From Thraustochytrium sp. TN22 (Eukaryota > Sar > Bigyra > Thraustochytrida > Thraustochytriidae), in assembly GCA_013306675.1 (NCBI GenBank), contig JABLUY010000169.1, positions 21,874 to 85,873 of the forward strand: a stretch of 64,000 nucleotides of DNA, given 5' to 3'. This document shows, in pieces, positions 27,881 to 37,434 of the stretch (the stretch's first letter is position 1; each line of letters starts with the position of its first letter). The position numbers were made by a program, and so were the translations under genes. A model generated the notes under the pieces. It made no database searches. It was not told the origin of the DNA and was given only the letters and a program-made list of their open reading frames with translations.

Positions 27881-28923
27881 ATGGACCTGGACGGCCTCTT
27901 CGGCGAGGAGCGCGTGAACCACGGCGACCCGGACGAGCCGTACGAGTGGACGCCGCCGTCGGTGGACGGCGGCGAGCAGGGCGAGGGTGCCGGGAAGGCG
28001 GGCGGCGCGATGCCGGTGCGGCTGCGGCTGGCGGACGGCGATGTGCACCTCATGGCGCAGCACGTCTGGCAGTCGAGCCTGACGCTGGCCGAGGAAATCT
28101 GCAAGGGCGGCGTCGACGTGCGTGGCAAGCGCGTGCTCGAGGTAGGTTGGGGCGGGTTCGAACGCGTGCTCTTGCTTGCGTGCGCGGGTGAGACGACACA
28201 GGCGGCTGACGCATCCGGGCGCGACAGCTTGGCGCGGGCGCGGCACTGCCAGGCATCATGGCGCGGCGCATGGGGGCGCGCTTCGTCGCCATCACAGACT
28301 ACCCAGAGGATGCCATCGTGAAGAACATGGAGCGCAACGTGGCGGAAAACGCGCGCGACGAGGACGCGCCTGCTGCGGTGGCCGGCTACAAGTGGGGCGA
28401 GCCTATCGACGATATCCTGGCGCTCAGCCCGGACGGCGCTTTCGACATGATTATCATGGCTGACACACTGTGGATGGAGAACCAGCACGAGCGCCTGCTA
28501 GAGACCTGCGTCGACGTGCTTCGGCGCGCCCTCGCTCAGGGCGACGACGCCGACCCGCCCCTCGCCATCCTGACCTTTATGAACCACGACGACGGCCGCG
28601 GCGTCGCCGGCCGCTTCTTCAAGAAGGCCAAGGAGCTGCACGGCCTCGAGGTATCTCCGGACCGCCGCATCGCCTGGCGCAAGAACCCGACCCCGGAGGA
28701 CTACGAGTCGGACAGCGACGACCCCAACCGCTACGGCCCCGTGCACTTCCGTACGCTGCGTCTGGCCCCTGTTGTCAGCGCGAGCGGGCACGAGGGCGAG
28801 GCGTCCGAGGCGGCTGCGAAGACAGCGGCGGCAGAGGCGAAGGTCGAGACCGCGGTCGACGAGGCGGAGGCACCTGCGGCGACCGAAGCTGGGGATGCAG
28901 CTGCGAAGTCGTCTTCAAATTAA
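27881..28923 (+). CDS. Family-16 (EFM7/NNT1-like) protein methyltransferase
   Basis: Two exons, 27881-28141 and 28228-28923, separated by an 86-nt phase-0 intron (gtaggt...gcgacag, with ctgac before the acceptor), give 318 aa. Splicing is required: it joins VRGKRVLE to LGAGAALPGIMARRMGA, restoring the SAM motif I of the family, while reading through the intron destroys it. N-terminal MDLDGLFGEE and YEWTPP, then VHLMAQHVWQSSLTLAEEI (trimethyl-family W-x-S element), motif II ITDYPEDAIVKNMERNV, and IIMADTLWMENQH (motif post-II, D-x-x-x). This pattern is that of fungal EFM7/NNT1, which methylates the N-terminus and Lys of translation elongation factor 1A; substrate assignment is by similarity. 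A 45-residue Ala/Glu tail follows the catalytic domain. Protein length is somewhat larger than yeast (about 260) because of the tail and a Gly/Glu insert. Confidence 0.87.
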
Positions 28924-29454
28924 AAAAGTCCCTGAAGATGCGGCCGGCAAGTACAGCCTGAGAAGAGCTAGGAATTTTGGCAAGCTGTGCACCACTTGAT
29001 TGGAGGCGAAGACGCCCAACATTCTGCGATGGGCTAGGGCCTCCGGCCTTGGGTTGCAGCTGTCACTCCAGCGTTGTGCGACACTCAAGTTTCCCCTTTC
29101 CCATTCGTCCCTGGTTATGGTGGTGTTCCCTTAGGCGCCTGTGTTTTCACTCTTTGCACCGCATGCGCCGCGGCGTTTCCTTTCGCCTGGCTTGGCTCCA
29201 AGCCGGAGCTGCGCTCCACATCGGCCGCCGCGGCGCCGGCCGGCGTCGCGCCGAGTTAAAGTTTGACGGCGCGCACCGGGGTCCGCGTCGATCCCCACCC
29301 AACGACGGCGCGCGCGAAACGGCGGCCTTCGGCGAGTCTGAGTCAAGCTCAAGCTCGTCGAGCTCGCTCGCGGCGCTCAAGCTGGGGCAAGTAGAGCGCG
29401 ATCAGCGGGTGGCGCGGCGCCGCGCTCGCGACGGCGCGCGGCGCGCGGGCGAGG
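28924..29454. other. Intergenic, no gene recognised
   Basis: 531 bp between two plus-strand genes. It contains the 3' end of the methyltransferase transcript and the 5' flank of the coiled-coil gene. Only short incidental frames. Confidence 0.45.
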
Positions 29455-31653
29455 ATGCTGACGAAGCAGAGCGGGTCGTACTACGAGGAGTTCCGGCGGT
29501 CGCGCACGCGGGAGCGCAGCAAGGCGGATGACGAGCGGCTGCTGACGGACCGCGGCGCGTACCTGAGCTTCCTGGAGGTGCAGCTGGAGCGCGTGTCGGC
29601 GGCGTGCCTGACGTCGCAGGGGTTTAGCGACCGCATCGAGGAGGTGCAGGCGTCGGTGCTGGTGTACGATGAGAAGATCAACAACCTCGCGCGCGCTGTG
29701 AAGCTGGCCGAGGCCAAGGCCGAGCGCAACGTGGAGGACGCCGAGGCGGCAACACAGACGGCGGCGCGCAAGACGGGCGAGCTGGGCGAGGACGTAATCC
29801 GGCTCGATGCGCGGCTCGAGCAGGTGCAGCGCGGGCTGACCGCGGTGCGCGCCGAGACGGAGGGCTTCGAGCAGCGGCAAAAGGAGCTGACCGAGGTGCT
29901 GCGCCGGCGCCTCGAGGAGAAGGTGCTGGAGATGAGCAGCCGCCTCGAGCTGGAGGAGGCGCGCGGTAAGACCAACGAGACGCGGATTGTGGCGCTCGGC
30001 GATATGGCGCGCGCCGAGTCCAAGAGCGCGGCCGAGACTCTGCAGAGCCGCCTCGAGCTGCGCCTCGAGGCGCTGCGCGAGCAGCTCGACCTGCGCGTGT
30101 CCTCGCTCGAGGGCCGTGTCACGGCCGGCCTCGAGCACTTCAAGACGCTCGAGGCCAACGTCGAGGCGCGTAATACCGCAGTCAACGCCGCGGACCTCGG
30201 GGCGCGGCACGCGCTGGAGGACCTCGCCCAGTCCCGCGGCGGGCGCGGAGCCAGCGCGCGGTCCTCCGGCGCCGCCGCGGGCCGCGGTGGGCCGCGGGTG
30301 GCGGCACCGGAGCTCCTTGCCCTGCGCTCCGAGATGGAGCGCGTGCGTGTCGAGGCGTCCCAAAGCACAGACGCCTCCGCGGCGCGCCTTGAGGCGCGGC
30401 TCGAGGCGCTCCAGCAGCAGGTTCTCGCGCTGCAGCGCGGTCCGGCGCCGCGTGAGGACGGCCGCGCGGCGCCCGGGGCTGGTCCCGGCACAGCGCTCGC
30501 GCAGCAGCTCGCGCGCCGCCTCGACTCGCTCGAGCTGCGCCTGGAGACCTCGGAACGGGAGAACGCAGAGCTCCGCGATCAGGTCGTCCAGCTGCAGCGC
30601 GCTCTGCGGTCGCGCGGCGAGAACTCCTCCGCCGCTGTCGACGAAGACGGGGCCGCTGACGCTGAGCTTGCCTCTCGCGAGGAGGTCCGCGAGCAGATCC
30701 AACGCGCCACGGCAGCGCTCAGCAAGGACCTGCGCGGCATGCTGGTGGCCGTGGAGCGCAAGCTCGCAGAGCAGAGTGCCCTGGTCGGCGACAGCATGCG
30801 CAAGGTGGAGACCTTTATGGACGTCTTTGACGCGGCCCAGGCAAGCATGGAAGACCGCCTGCGCAGGGGCCGCCTGCACGAGCGCCGCCTGCAGAGCATG
30901 CTGCGCGAGTCCGCGCATGCGCTGGACGAGGAGGAGGAGGGCGAGGCGGCGCTGGACGCCGCCTACCCTAATGCCTACGAGGACGACGCTGGCGACGAGG
31001 GCGTCGGCCAGGCGGGCCCGCGGAGGAGGAGCACCAGCAACGCCAGCAGCCGCCACCGCCACCACCACCTGCGGGGCGGCTCGCCTCGTAGGACATCCGC
31101 GGAGTCCAAGGCCAACGTGTCTTCATACTATCTCGCGCTGCAGGCGCTCTCCGGGGGGACCGAGGAGCCGCCGCTCGCGCGGCGCGCCGTCAAGAAGAAG
31201 TCTGTGCGCGCCAAGCCCAAGCTCAAGCGCACCGTCGGCCGCGCGCGCGGCGGAGCGGGCGCCGCGGGGAGCGGCGCCCCGCGGCGCGTGGTGGAGCTGC
31301 CGCAGTCGCACCAGGGCCCGACGTTGTCTTCGCTGCGTCGCCGGCGCAGCAAGACGCCGCCGCCCTTCCAGCCGTCGCGCGCCGTTACGGACGAGGAGGA
31401 CGAAGGCGGCAGCTTCACGGACTCCTCCGCTACCTCACGTCGGCGCGACGGCGGCGGCAAGCGCGGCCGCGCTCAGCGCGCTCGGACCTCCTCTGTGGAC
31501 CTGCGCGACTCGCTCGGCCCGGACGAGCTCGTGGAGCCCCACGTCGAGCCGCTCTTCGCCACGGACGGCTCCCGCGACGCGCGCGCCTCGGAGGCCGCCG
31601 CCGCCGCGCGCAGGCCGGCCTGGAACGCCACCGGCAGCGGCAGCGCCAAGTAG
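29455..31653 (+). CDS. Coiled-coil protein with basic Ser-rich C-terminal tail, function unknown
   Basis: 732 aa, single exon, start MLTKQSGSYYEEFRRSRTRE. A possible N-terminal domain (1-85; RGAYLSFLEVQLERVSAACL, DRIEEVQASVLVYDEKINNL) leads into long coiled coil (about 60-250 and 280-500), interrupted by a Gly/Ala/Arg linker (about 258-285). From about 500 the chain is low complexity: acidic Glu run, a HRHHHLR cluster, basic KKKSVRAKPKLKR (possible NLS or microtubule-binding patch) and Ser/Arg-rich segments. No membrane segment or enzyme motif. The layout is seen in centrosomal, flagellar and intermediate-filament-like proteins. Immediately 3' lies the ATCGC pentamer array. Confidence 0.72.
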   Translation: MLTKQSGSYYEEFRRSRTRERSKADDERLLTDRGAYLSFLEVQLERVSAACLTSQGFSDRIEEVQASVLVYDEKINNLARAVKLAEAKAERNVEDAEAATQTAARKTGELGEDVIRLDARLEQVQRGLTAVRAETEGFEQRQKELTEVLRRRLEEKVLEMSSRLELEEARGKTNETRIVALGDMARAESKSAAETLQSRLELRLEALREQLDLRVSSLEGRVTAGLEHFKTLEANVEARNTAVNAADLGARHALEDLAQSRGGRGASARSSGAAAGRGGPRVAAPELLALRSEMERVRVEASQSTDASAARLEARLEALQQQVLALQRGPAPREDGRAAPGAGPGTALAQQLARRLDSLELRLETSERENAELRDQVVQLQRALRSRGENSSAAVDEDGAADAELASREEVREQIQRATAALSKDLRGMLVAVERKLAEQSALVGDSMRKVETFMDVFDAAQASMEDRLRRGRLHERRLQSMLRESAHALDEEEEGEAALDAAYPNAYEDDAGDEGVGQAGPRRRSTSNASSRHRHHHLRGGSPRRTSAESKANVSSYYLALQALSGGTEEPPLARRAVKKKSVRAKPKLKRTVGRARGGAGAAGSGAPRRVVELPQSHQGPTLSSLRRRRSKTPPPFQPSRAVTDEEDEGGSFTDSSATSRRRDGGGKRGRAQRARTSSVDLRDSLGPDELVEPHVEPLFATDGSRDARASEAAAAARRPAWNATGSGSAK

Positions 31654-31788
31654 TCGTCCTCGAGCACAAGCACACGACCTCGATTCAACTCGTAACAGCT
31701 CCTGTAAAACCTTAGCAGCCTCTATTACGTCTTGCGACCTTGGCGACCAATATGCTCTCCTCTCATCTGTTCCGCCTTCATCTCCTTC

Positions 31789-32097
31789 ACATCGCATCGC
31801 ATCGCATCGCATTGCATCGCACTGCGTCGCGTCGCAGCGCATCCTATCGCAGCGCATCCTATCGCAGCGCATCCTATCGCAGCGCATCCTATCACATCGC
31901 ATCGCATCGCATCGCATCGCATCGCATCGCATCGCATCGCATCGCATCCCATCGCATCGCATCCCATCGCATCGCATTGCATCGCATCGCATCGCATCGC
32001 ATCGCATCGCATCGCATCGCATCGCATCCCATCGCATCGCATCGCATCGCATCGCATCGCATCGCATCGCATCGCATCGCATCGCATTGCATCGCGT
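31789..32097. repeat. (ATCGC)n pentanucleotide satellite, about 310 bp
   Basis: About 60 units of ATCGC with scattered variants (ATCCC, ATTGC, a block of GCAGCGCATCCTATC units at 31837-31885). Because 5 is coprime to 3, all frames stay open and give MRCDA/HRIAS-type peptides, none of which is a gene. Located between two plus-strand genes, likely in the 3' flank of the coiled-coil gene. Confidence 0.97.
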
Positions 32098-32416
32098 CAT
32101 CCTTTTTCCACTTTAGAAAGAACCAACCTGAGCCAGCCCGGCGTTCACGAACTCCGCGCGGCGGTCGACGTCGAGCCCGTGCGCAAAGTCCAGCACCTCC
32201 ACGCGCCGGCACTACTTCGCGCGTGCCACCTTCCCCAAGCGCCGGCGCCGGCACCGTAAGGGCGCCGGTCCGGCTTGGAGTGGGCAGCGGGCGAGTTGCC
32301 AACTACAAGTTATGCCGACCGAAAGCGCCGCATGTACAAGCACGCGCCCTCACCGGCGCGGCAGAGCTCCTAGCGCCGGCGCCACCGCGGACCGCGCCGC
32401 GCTGCACCGCAGCAGG

Positions 32417-32418
32417 CC

Positions 32419-32468
<50 letters not shown>
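32417..32468. repeat. (CCG)n trinucleotide run
   Basis: About 17 CCG units, upstream of the 1012-aa membrane protein gene. Confidence 0.92.
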
Positions 32469-32745
32469 CGGCTGCAGCCGCCGCCGCGCGGCCCGCGGAG
32501 AGCGGCTGCGCATCCCGGGCCCGGGACAAGGGAGGGGCCCGTCCATCCATCCATCCAGCATCCATCCATCCATTTCTTTTCTTCGCGCCGCTCGTCCGTT
32601 CGCCGCGCTCGCGGCCGCTGACCGGCCGCTCCGCCTCGCGTGCGCGCGCGCAGGCGGCGCGGCCGACGCCTCGCGGGCCCCGCCAAGCCTCCCGCCGGCT
32701 GAGAGCGGCGCGGCGCGCGTGTAAGGGCAGAGGAAGGAAGGAAGG

Positions 32746-33380
32746 ATGAGCGGGACTTCAGCTTCTTCGGCGCGGGCGCCAGCGTCGTCGACGTCGTCGT
32801 CTTCCTCGGCGTCGTCGCAGAGGCGCGAGGCCGCAGGCATGCAGTACGAGCAGCAACAAGGGTTCCCGGGCGCGTGGACGCAGCACATGGGCCAGCAGCA
32901 TCAGCAGCACCAGCAGAATCAGCAGCACCAACATCACATGATGATGATGATGCAGGAACAGCTCCCGCAGCACCAGCAGCACATGATGATGCCGGCGCCC
33001 ATGCACCTGCAAGGGTATGCGCCGCACATGCACTACTACGACCCGCAGCACCAACAGCACCAACAGCATCAACAGCACCAACAGGCATATTTTGGCGGCG
33101 GAGGCGGGAATCCATCGCTGTACGTGCCCGTGCACGCTGGCGTGCAGCATGGGCAGCCCGGCGAGGCTGTGGAGAGGGCAGCACCGCCGCTCTCGCGCCT
33201 GCAGGAGCACCCGGAGGGCATGCAGTCTTCGGACTCTCTCGACTATGAAGATGAGTTCTTGGACGAGATCATGATGATGGGCGAGAGCTCGTCCTCGGCG
33301 GCAGGCCCCGCCGAATCGGTGCACTCAACAGTTAATGCTCGTCCGGCGGCGCCAACGACCTCTAGCAGGAGCGGCGGCGG

Positions 33381-33429
<49 letters not shown>

Positions 33430-35784
33430 TCGTCGTCGTCATCGAGGTCGCCGCCACCGCCGGTGCCTGTGCCGTCGGCATCGATACCTTCCCGGCCCGC
33501 CGAGGCGAGGCCCGCCGAGGCGAGGCCCGCCGAGGCGAGGCCCGCCGAGGCGAAGCGCAATTCTGCACTGGGCGGGTCCGCAGGGCAGTCTGCAGCGTCC
33601 GCTACGAGCGAGCGCGGGACGGAGGGCCCGACGGGAAAGCGCGCTCTGGCCACGGCGTCCTCCTCCTCCTCCTCCTCCTCGTCGAGCTCGCCCTCGTCCA
33701 GTGGCGCGGCGGCGGCTGCGGCTGGCACAGGGACTGCGTCGAACACTGGCGACGACGATGCCGAGGGCAAGTTGAACTGGGAGCAGGTGTACGACGTGCT
33801 GGAGGCCGCCGCGGCGGGCCGGCTGTCGCCCGACCTGACGGTGCGGCCGCAAGCGTCGCCGATCTGCATCGACCTGCCGTGCTTCTACGTCCAGAACGTG
33901 GCCAACTCTTTAACGGAGGCGGAACGCATCGAGGCGCTGGGCGCGCCTGACCGGCTGGTGAACGTCAAGTATCAGAGTTTCTCGAACGCGGAGATTTGGT
34001 GGTCCGCCAAGAGCAACTTGTTGCGCGGCGTCGTGGCGCGCAAGATGAGCAGGCGCGTGCGCTCGTACCGGCCGGGCCCGAGCGCGTCGCATGGGTTCTC
34101 TGGGCGCTGGTTCAGCCTCATCACGCGGTCCGATGCCAAGACGGAGGTGGTCAAGTCCAACTGCAGGCTCTTTGTTGTTCAAGAGGCACCCTCGCTCGTG
34201 CAGTTCTGGCCATGCGACGAGGTGGTGCCAGAGCCGAAGCGGCGGCGTAGCTCGAGCGCGCGCCCCGGCTCGCCCAGCGCCGCCGCGCGGCGCACCAGCA
34301 CCGCGAGCGATACTGCGCAGCCATCCAGCGACACGCCCAAAAACTACGCGCCCATTGGCGTGGTGCCGGCGTCACCAGGCACCGACTCGATGCGCTCCGG
34401 CGAGGCGTCCAGTAAGCTGCTGAGCTACGTCTACGGAAAGGAGAACGGCGGCAGCGCCACGGACAACATTGTGCACGTGAACGGCAGCCTGCACGTGCAC
34501 GGCGACGCCTGCTTCGAGGCGGACCTGGTCGTGCGCAACTTGCGCGTGCTGGGCACGCTCACCGTGGAGGGTGGCATCAACGGGCAGCTGGTAACGCCAC
34601 CGGAGGCCGCCGATTACGCGGAGTGGTTTGCCAAGCTCGACCCAGACGAGGTGATCGAACCGGGCGACGTTGTGCAGCTGCGGTCGCCGGCGCAAAAGAT
34701 CACCAAGGACACCTCTGGACGCGGCCCGTTCTTGGTGGTGAGCACCTCGCCTTCCGTGGCCGCCGGCGTGCCCATGGAGAATGGCGCGGGCGCGGCGGGC
34801 CTGCTGTGCGGCTTCTTGGGCCAGGTCCCGGTCAAGGTTCAGGGCCCGATCACGTGCGGTGACGTACTGGTGCCGAGCGGCGATGGCGACGGCTTCGCGG
34901 TGCGCGGCCGCGTCTTTCATGCGACCAACTACGAGCCGCTGGCCACCGCCATGGAGGCCTGCGGCCCGGGCCGCCAAAAGGTGCTCTCTTTCGTGCGCTG
35001 GCCGCACGACACACAGTGGAACGAGTTCCGCGACGTGGACAAGAAGCAGCTCGCATCCATCGAGCGTGTCTGGGACCGCACCATTATCATGTCGGTCCTG
35101 TACCTGATCAAGATCGTCGCGCTGTCCACGGGCATCTACCAGCCGCAGTTCGACATTTCCGTCTTCCTCTTCATCGTTGCGGCAGAGGTCTGCCTCATCT
35201 TCTGGGCATTTTTGCACTTTCCGAACTACTACGAGTTCATCTACGAGGGCTACTTCTTCCAAGCGGCCCTGGGCGGCAAGTTCCTCGTCTGTGCCTACTT
35301 GCTGTACACGGTCTATGGCGGCAGCGACCTGACTGAGCAGTCTCGCGCGCTCACCAAGCGCGAGATTCGGAGCGTGCTCGTTGATACGGCATTTCTCTGC
35401 TACGAGATGGCCATAGCCTGGGTCGTGGGCTCGGTCATGGGGGCCACGCGCCGCGCTGTCAAGGAGCGTTGGGATGCGGTCGACCCCGATATCTTCTACG
35501 AGTCCGATTTCGAGCGCCGCAAGCGCATCGTCGCGGCGCGCCTCGCTTCGCTCATTTACTCCGACGCCGAGGAGCCCGTCAAGGACGCTAGCTCGCACCG
35601 GAACCCGCGCTGCGGGGAGCGTGCCACGCGAAATATGGTGCAAGCGCGCTCCGCGATGAACTTTGTCGAGACCTCCCTGGGCATCACCGGCAAGGCCGAG
35701 GCTGTGGACCGCCTCGACTTCGGGCCCTTTTCCTCGCGCCGCCCCCAGAATAGCGACCACCTCTCCAACAAGAAAGAGGAATGA
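32746..35784 (+). CDS. Four-TM protein with low-complexity N-terminus and a phage-tail/Peptidase_G2-like domain
   Basis: 1012 aa, single exon. Residues 1-340 are low complexity: Ser runs, Gln/His-rich blocks, Met-rich MMMMMQEQL, a 12-16-Ser run and four RPAEA repeats. About 371-495 is a compact domain of unknown type (ICIDLPCFYVQNVAN, AEIWWSAKSNLLRG, SGRWFSLITRSDA). About 570-610 has beta-helix-like short repeats (VHVNGSLHVHGDA, LVVRNLRVLGTLTVEG). About 618-725 matches phage tail-spike/Peptidase_G2-type sequences: ADYAEWFAKLDPDEVIEPGD, FLVVSTSPSVAAG, GQVPVKVQGPITCGDVLVPS. Four hydrophobic segments follow (about 779-799, 805-827, 838-858, 880-900), then a basic and acidic tail with FYESDFERRKRIV. 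The order low-complexity, domain, phage-type domain, TM recalls MYRF, a membrane-tethered transcription factor released by a phage-type chaperone domain. I cannot show a DNA-binding domain. Confidence 0.8.
33499..33555. repeat. 15-bp coding tandem repeat (RPAEA x4)
   Basis: Four near-identical copies of cccgccgaggcgagg inside the 1012-aa gene, translated to RPAEA units. Confidence 0.93.
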
Positions 35785-36054
35785 TGTAACAAATCTTTTG
35801 CTTGCTTGATGAAGGAAACCCTTCAAAAGGAGGGAGAAAACCCTTTGCCGATAAGGAAAAAGCGCGAACAGTAAGTGAGTGCTTCCACAGCTTCCACACA
35901 ACAGGCATGTTGGCCTGTCTTGTTCTCTTGTGTTGTGAGCACCTTTTTGATGAACAAAAAAAACAAGACAACAGAATCATCACGAGATACGACTTCTCCC
36001 GGGCTCGAACGAAGTGCAGAATCGGTGGATTCTCGTGAGCTTTCTCCAACTGGC
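35785..36054. other. Convergent intergenic spacer
   Basis: 270 bp between the 3' ends of the 1012-aa protein gene and the UBL gene; more AT-rich than the genes, with an A7 run near 35955. Nothing else seen. Confidence 0.5.
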
Positions 36055-37085
36055 TTATTTCTCAGTCCGAGCGCCGTATGTCTTCATGTCACGCAGTTTT
36101 TCCAGTGTCTCATCGATGCCCTGAAGAACAGCAGCCTTGCGCTCGCGCTCGCGCTGGGGCACGGGCCGGTCGAGGTTGTGCTGCACGTTTTCAAGGCGGT
36201 CAATGACGGCGCTCAGCTCCAGCGAGAGCTCTAGCGCGTCCGCCAGTCGGTGACTGAGTTGCTTCTTCATCTTGCCCATGAGTGCCTGTGCCCTGCCCAG
36301 CTCCTCGTCCGCAATCTCCAGGTACGCCGCGCCGTCTTCAGCGATGTGATACCCTGCGGAGAACAGCAGCCTGTGGGGCCAGTCGACCGGTACCTGTTAG
36401 TCGTCTTCTTTCGTGGGAGAATCTTGCTGCTTTAGCAGATGCAGTACGCCGCCCCCTCAACTTACATGGCCTTAATGGGACCAGGCGCCGCCATGCCACA
36501 GTCTTCCAGCGTTGTGGCGTTGTCGCGAACTTTTGACTTGATGAGCAGCCGTTGTTGTGCGACCGGGACGCCGAGCAGGCTCTGCAGCGTGAGTTTGAGG
36601 TCACCCACAGTCCACTTGGCGTGCGGCGCCACGAGCTGGAATAGGCGCCGCCCCTGGTGCACATTGACCAGCACGGCACCTTCCTCCAGTGTCGCGATGT
36701 CCACCTTGGGCTGCCCACTCTCGTCTTGGTCTTCATCGATGCCCTCGTCTTCGTCCTCGTCCTCCTCAGCGTCCTCCTCGTCGGCCGCGCCGGGCGCCGG
36801 CCCGTCCAGTACGTTGGCGTGACGCGGGTGCAGCATGATCATGGCCTTGATAGTGACGTCCTGGCCGCCATCGAGCTTGGCAGCGTCGCCCTTGCTCAGC
36901 ACCGCACGCAGCTCCTCGCCGTCCGCGCGCTCTTTGCCCTTGATGAGCAGCCGCTGCGCCGCCGGGACGAGGCGGGCGTCGCACTCTTCGTGCACGCGCC
37001 GCTTCACCTCGCCCACCGTCGTCGCGGGCGAGGCGCCGCCCACCTCGAGCCGCAGCGACTTGCACGCCAGCTTCAGCGTCAGCAT
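36055..37085 (-). CDS. Double ubiquitin-like-domain protein with helical (BAG-like) C-terminus
   Basis: Two exons on the minus strand, 37085-36466 and 36370-36055, joined across a 95-nt intron (donor gtaagt, ctaac branch site 22 nt before the cacag acceptor), give 311 aa. Splicing in the middle of a Met codon continues IKAM into LLFSAGYHIAEDGAAYLE, in frame with the C-terminal helices. The first ubiquitin-like domain (1-82; LTLKLACKSLRLEVGG, QRLLIKGKERADGEEL) is followed by an acidic linker with DEEDAEEDEDEDEG (about 95-120) and a second ubiquitin-like fold (about 133-205; QQRLLIKSKVRDNATTLED). The C-terminus (about 215-311) is two or three helices resembling a BAG domain (Hsp70 nucleotide-exchange), but the match is weak. 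Both UBLs lack a C-terminal GG, so they are probably not processed or conjugated. Confidence 0.78.
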
Positions 37086-37434
37086 CGTGCCGCCGCCCTC
37101 GCACGACGCGATTTTGCCCTCCAGCTCGAGCGAATCATGCCCAAGCCTCTCAGGCTGGCTGTCCTGCGCAACGCATTTTCATCGGAGTCATCATGATACT
37201 CATACCGGTGCTCGGTTGACTCGAGGGCTCCTAACGATCGGCCTGGCCAGTGACGTGAGTTCGTCTTCCCAGGCACCGGCTGGCCGCCAATGCCTGGCTC
37301 GGTGACTGCAAGGCGAGCTCACGAGTTCAAAGTTTTGCTGTGGAAGACGACCCCTCGTCGATGGGGATCAAGTCGCTCAAAGAAGGTTCTCAACTATTCT
37401 ACTTGGCTGATTGGAGCAAGGTGCACGTGACGCA
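37086..37434. other. Intergenic, no gene recognised
   Basis: 349 bp between the 5' end of the UBL gene and the 3' end of the UVRAG-like gene, both on the minus strand. No gene seen. Confidence 0.45.

Larger units (their letters stand above)
31654..32745. other. Intergenic with a 310-bp pentanucleotide array, CCG and CCAT runs
   Basis: Contains the ATCGC array (31789-32097), a CCG run (about 32417-32468) and CCAT runs (about 32541-32573). The right part is the 5' flank of the 1012-aa membrane protein. No gene is supported. Confidence 0.55.

Noticed and set aside
27187-28488. Upstream extension of the TPR frame to 826 aa
   Set aside because: It runs antisense through the spliced methyltransferase gene and repeat DNA; the Met at 27186 gives a proper presequence.
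29377-31068. 563-codon minus-strand ORF
   Set aside because: Antisense shadow of the 732-aa coiled-coil gene.
31735-32259. Repeated-peptide ORFs (MRCDA, HRIAS) at the ATCGC array
   Set aside because: All six frames are open through a pentamer repeat; no start context, no folded composition.
35985-36040. Possible tRNA T-arm (gggctcgaac) in the convergent spacer
   Set aside because: The stem around the TTCGA-like loop does not pair on either strand and no matching acceptor or anticodon arm was found.
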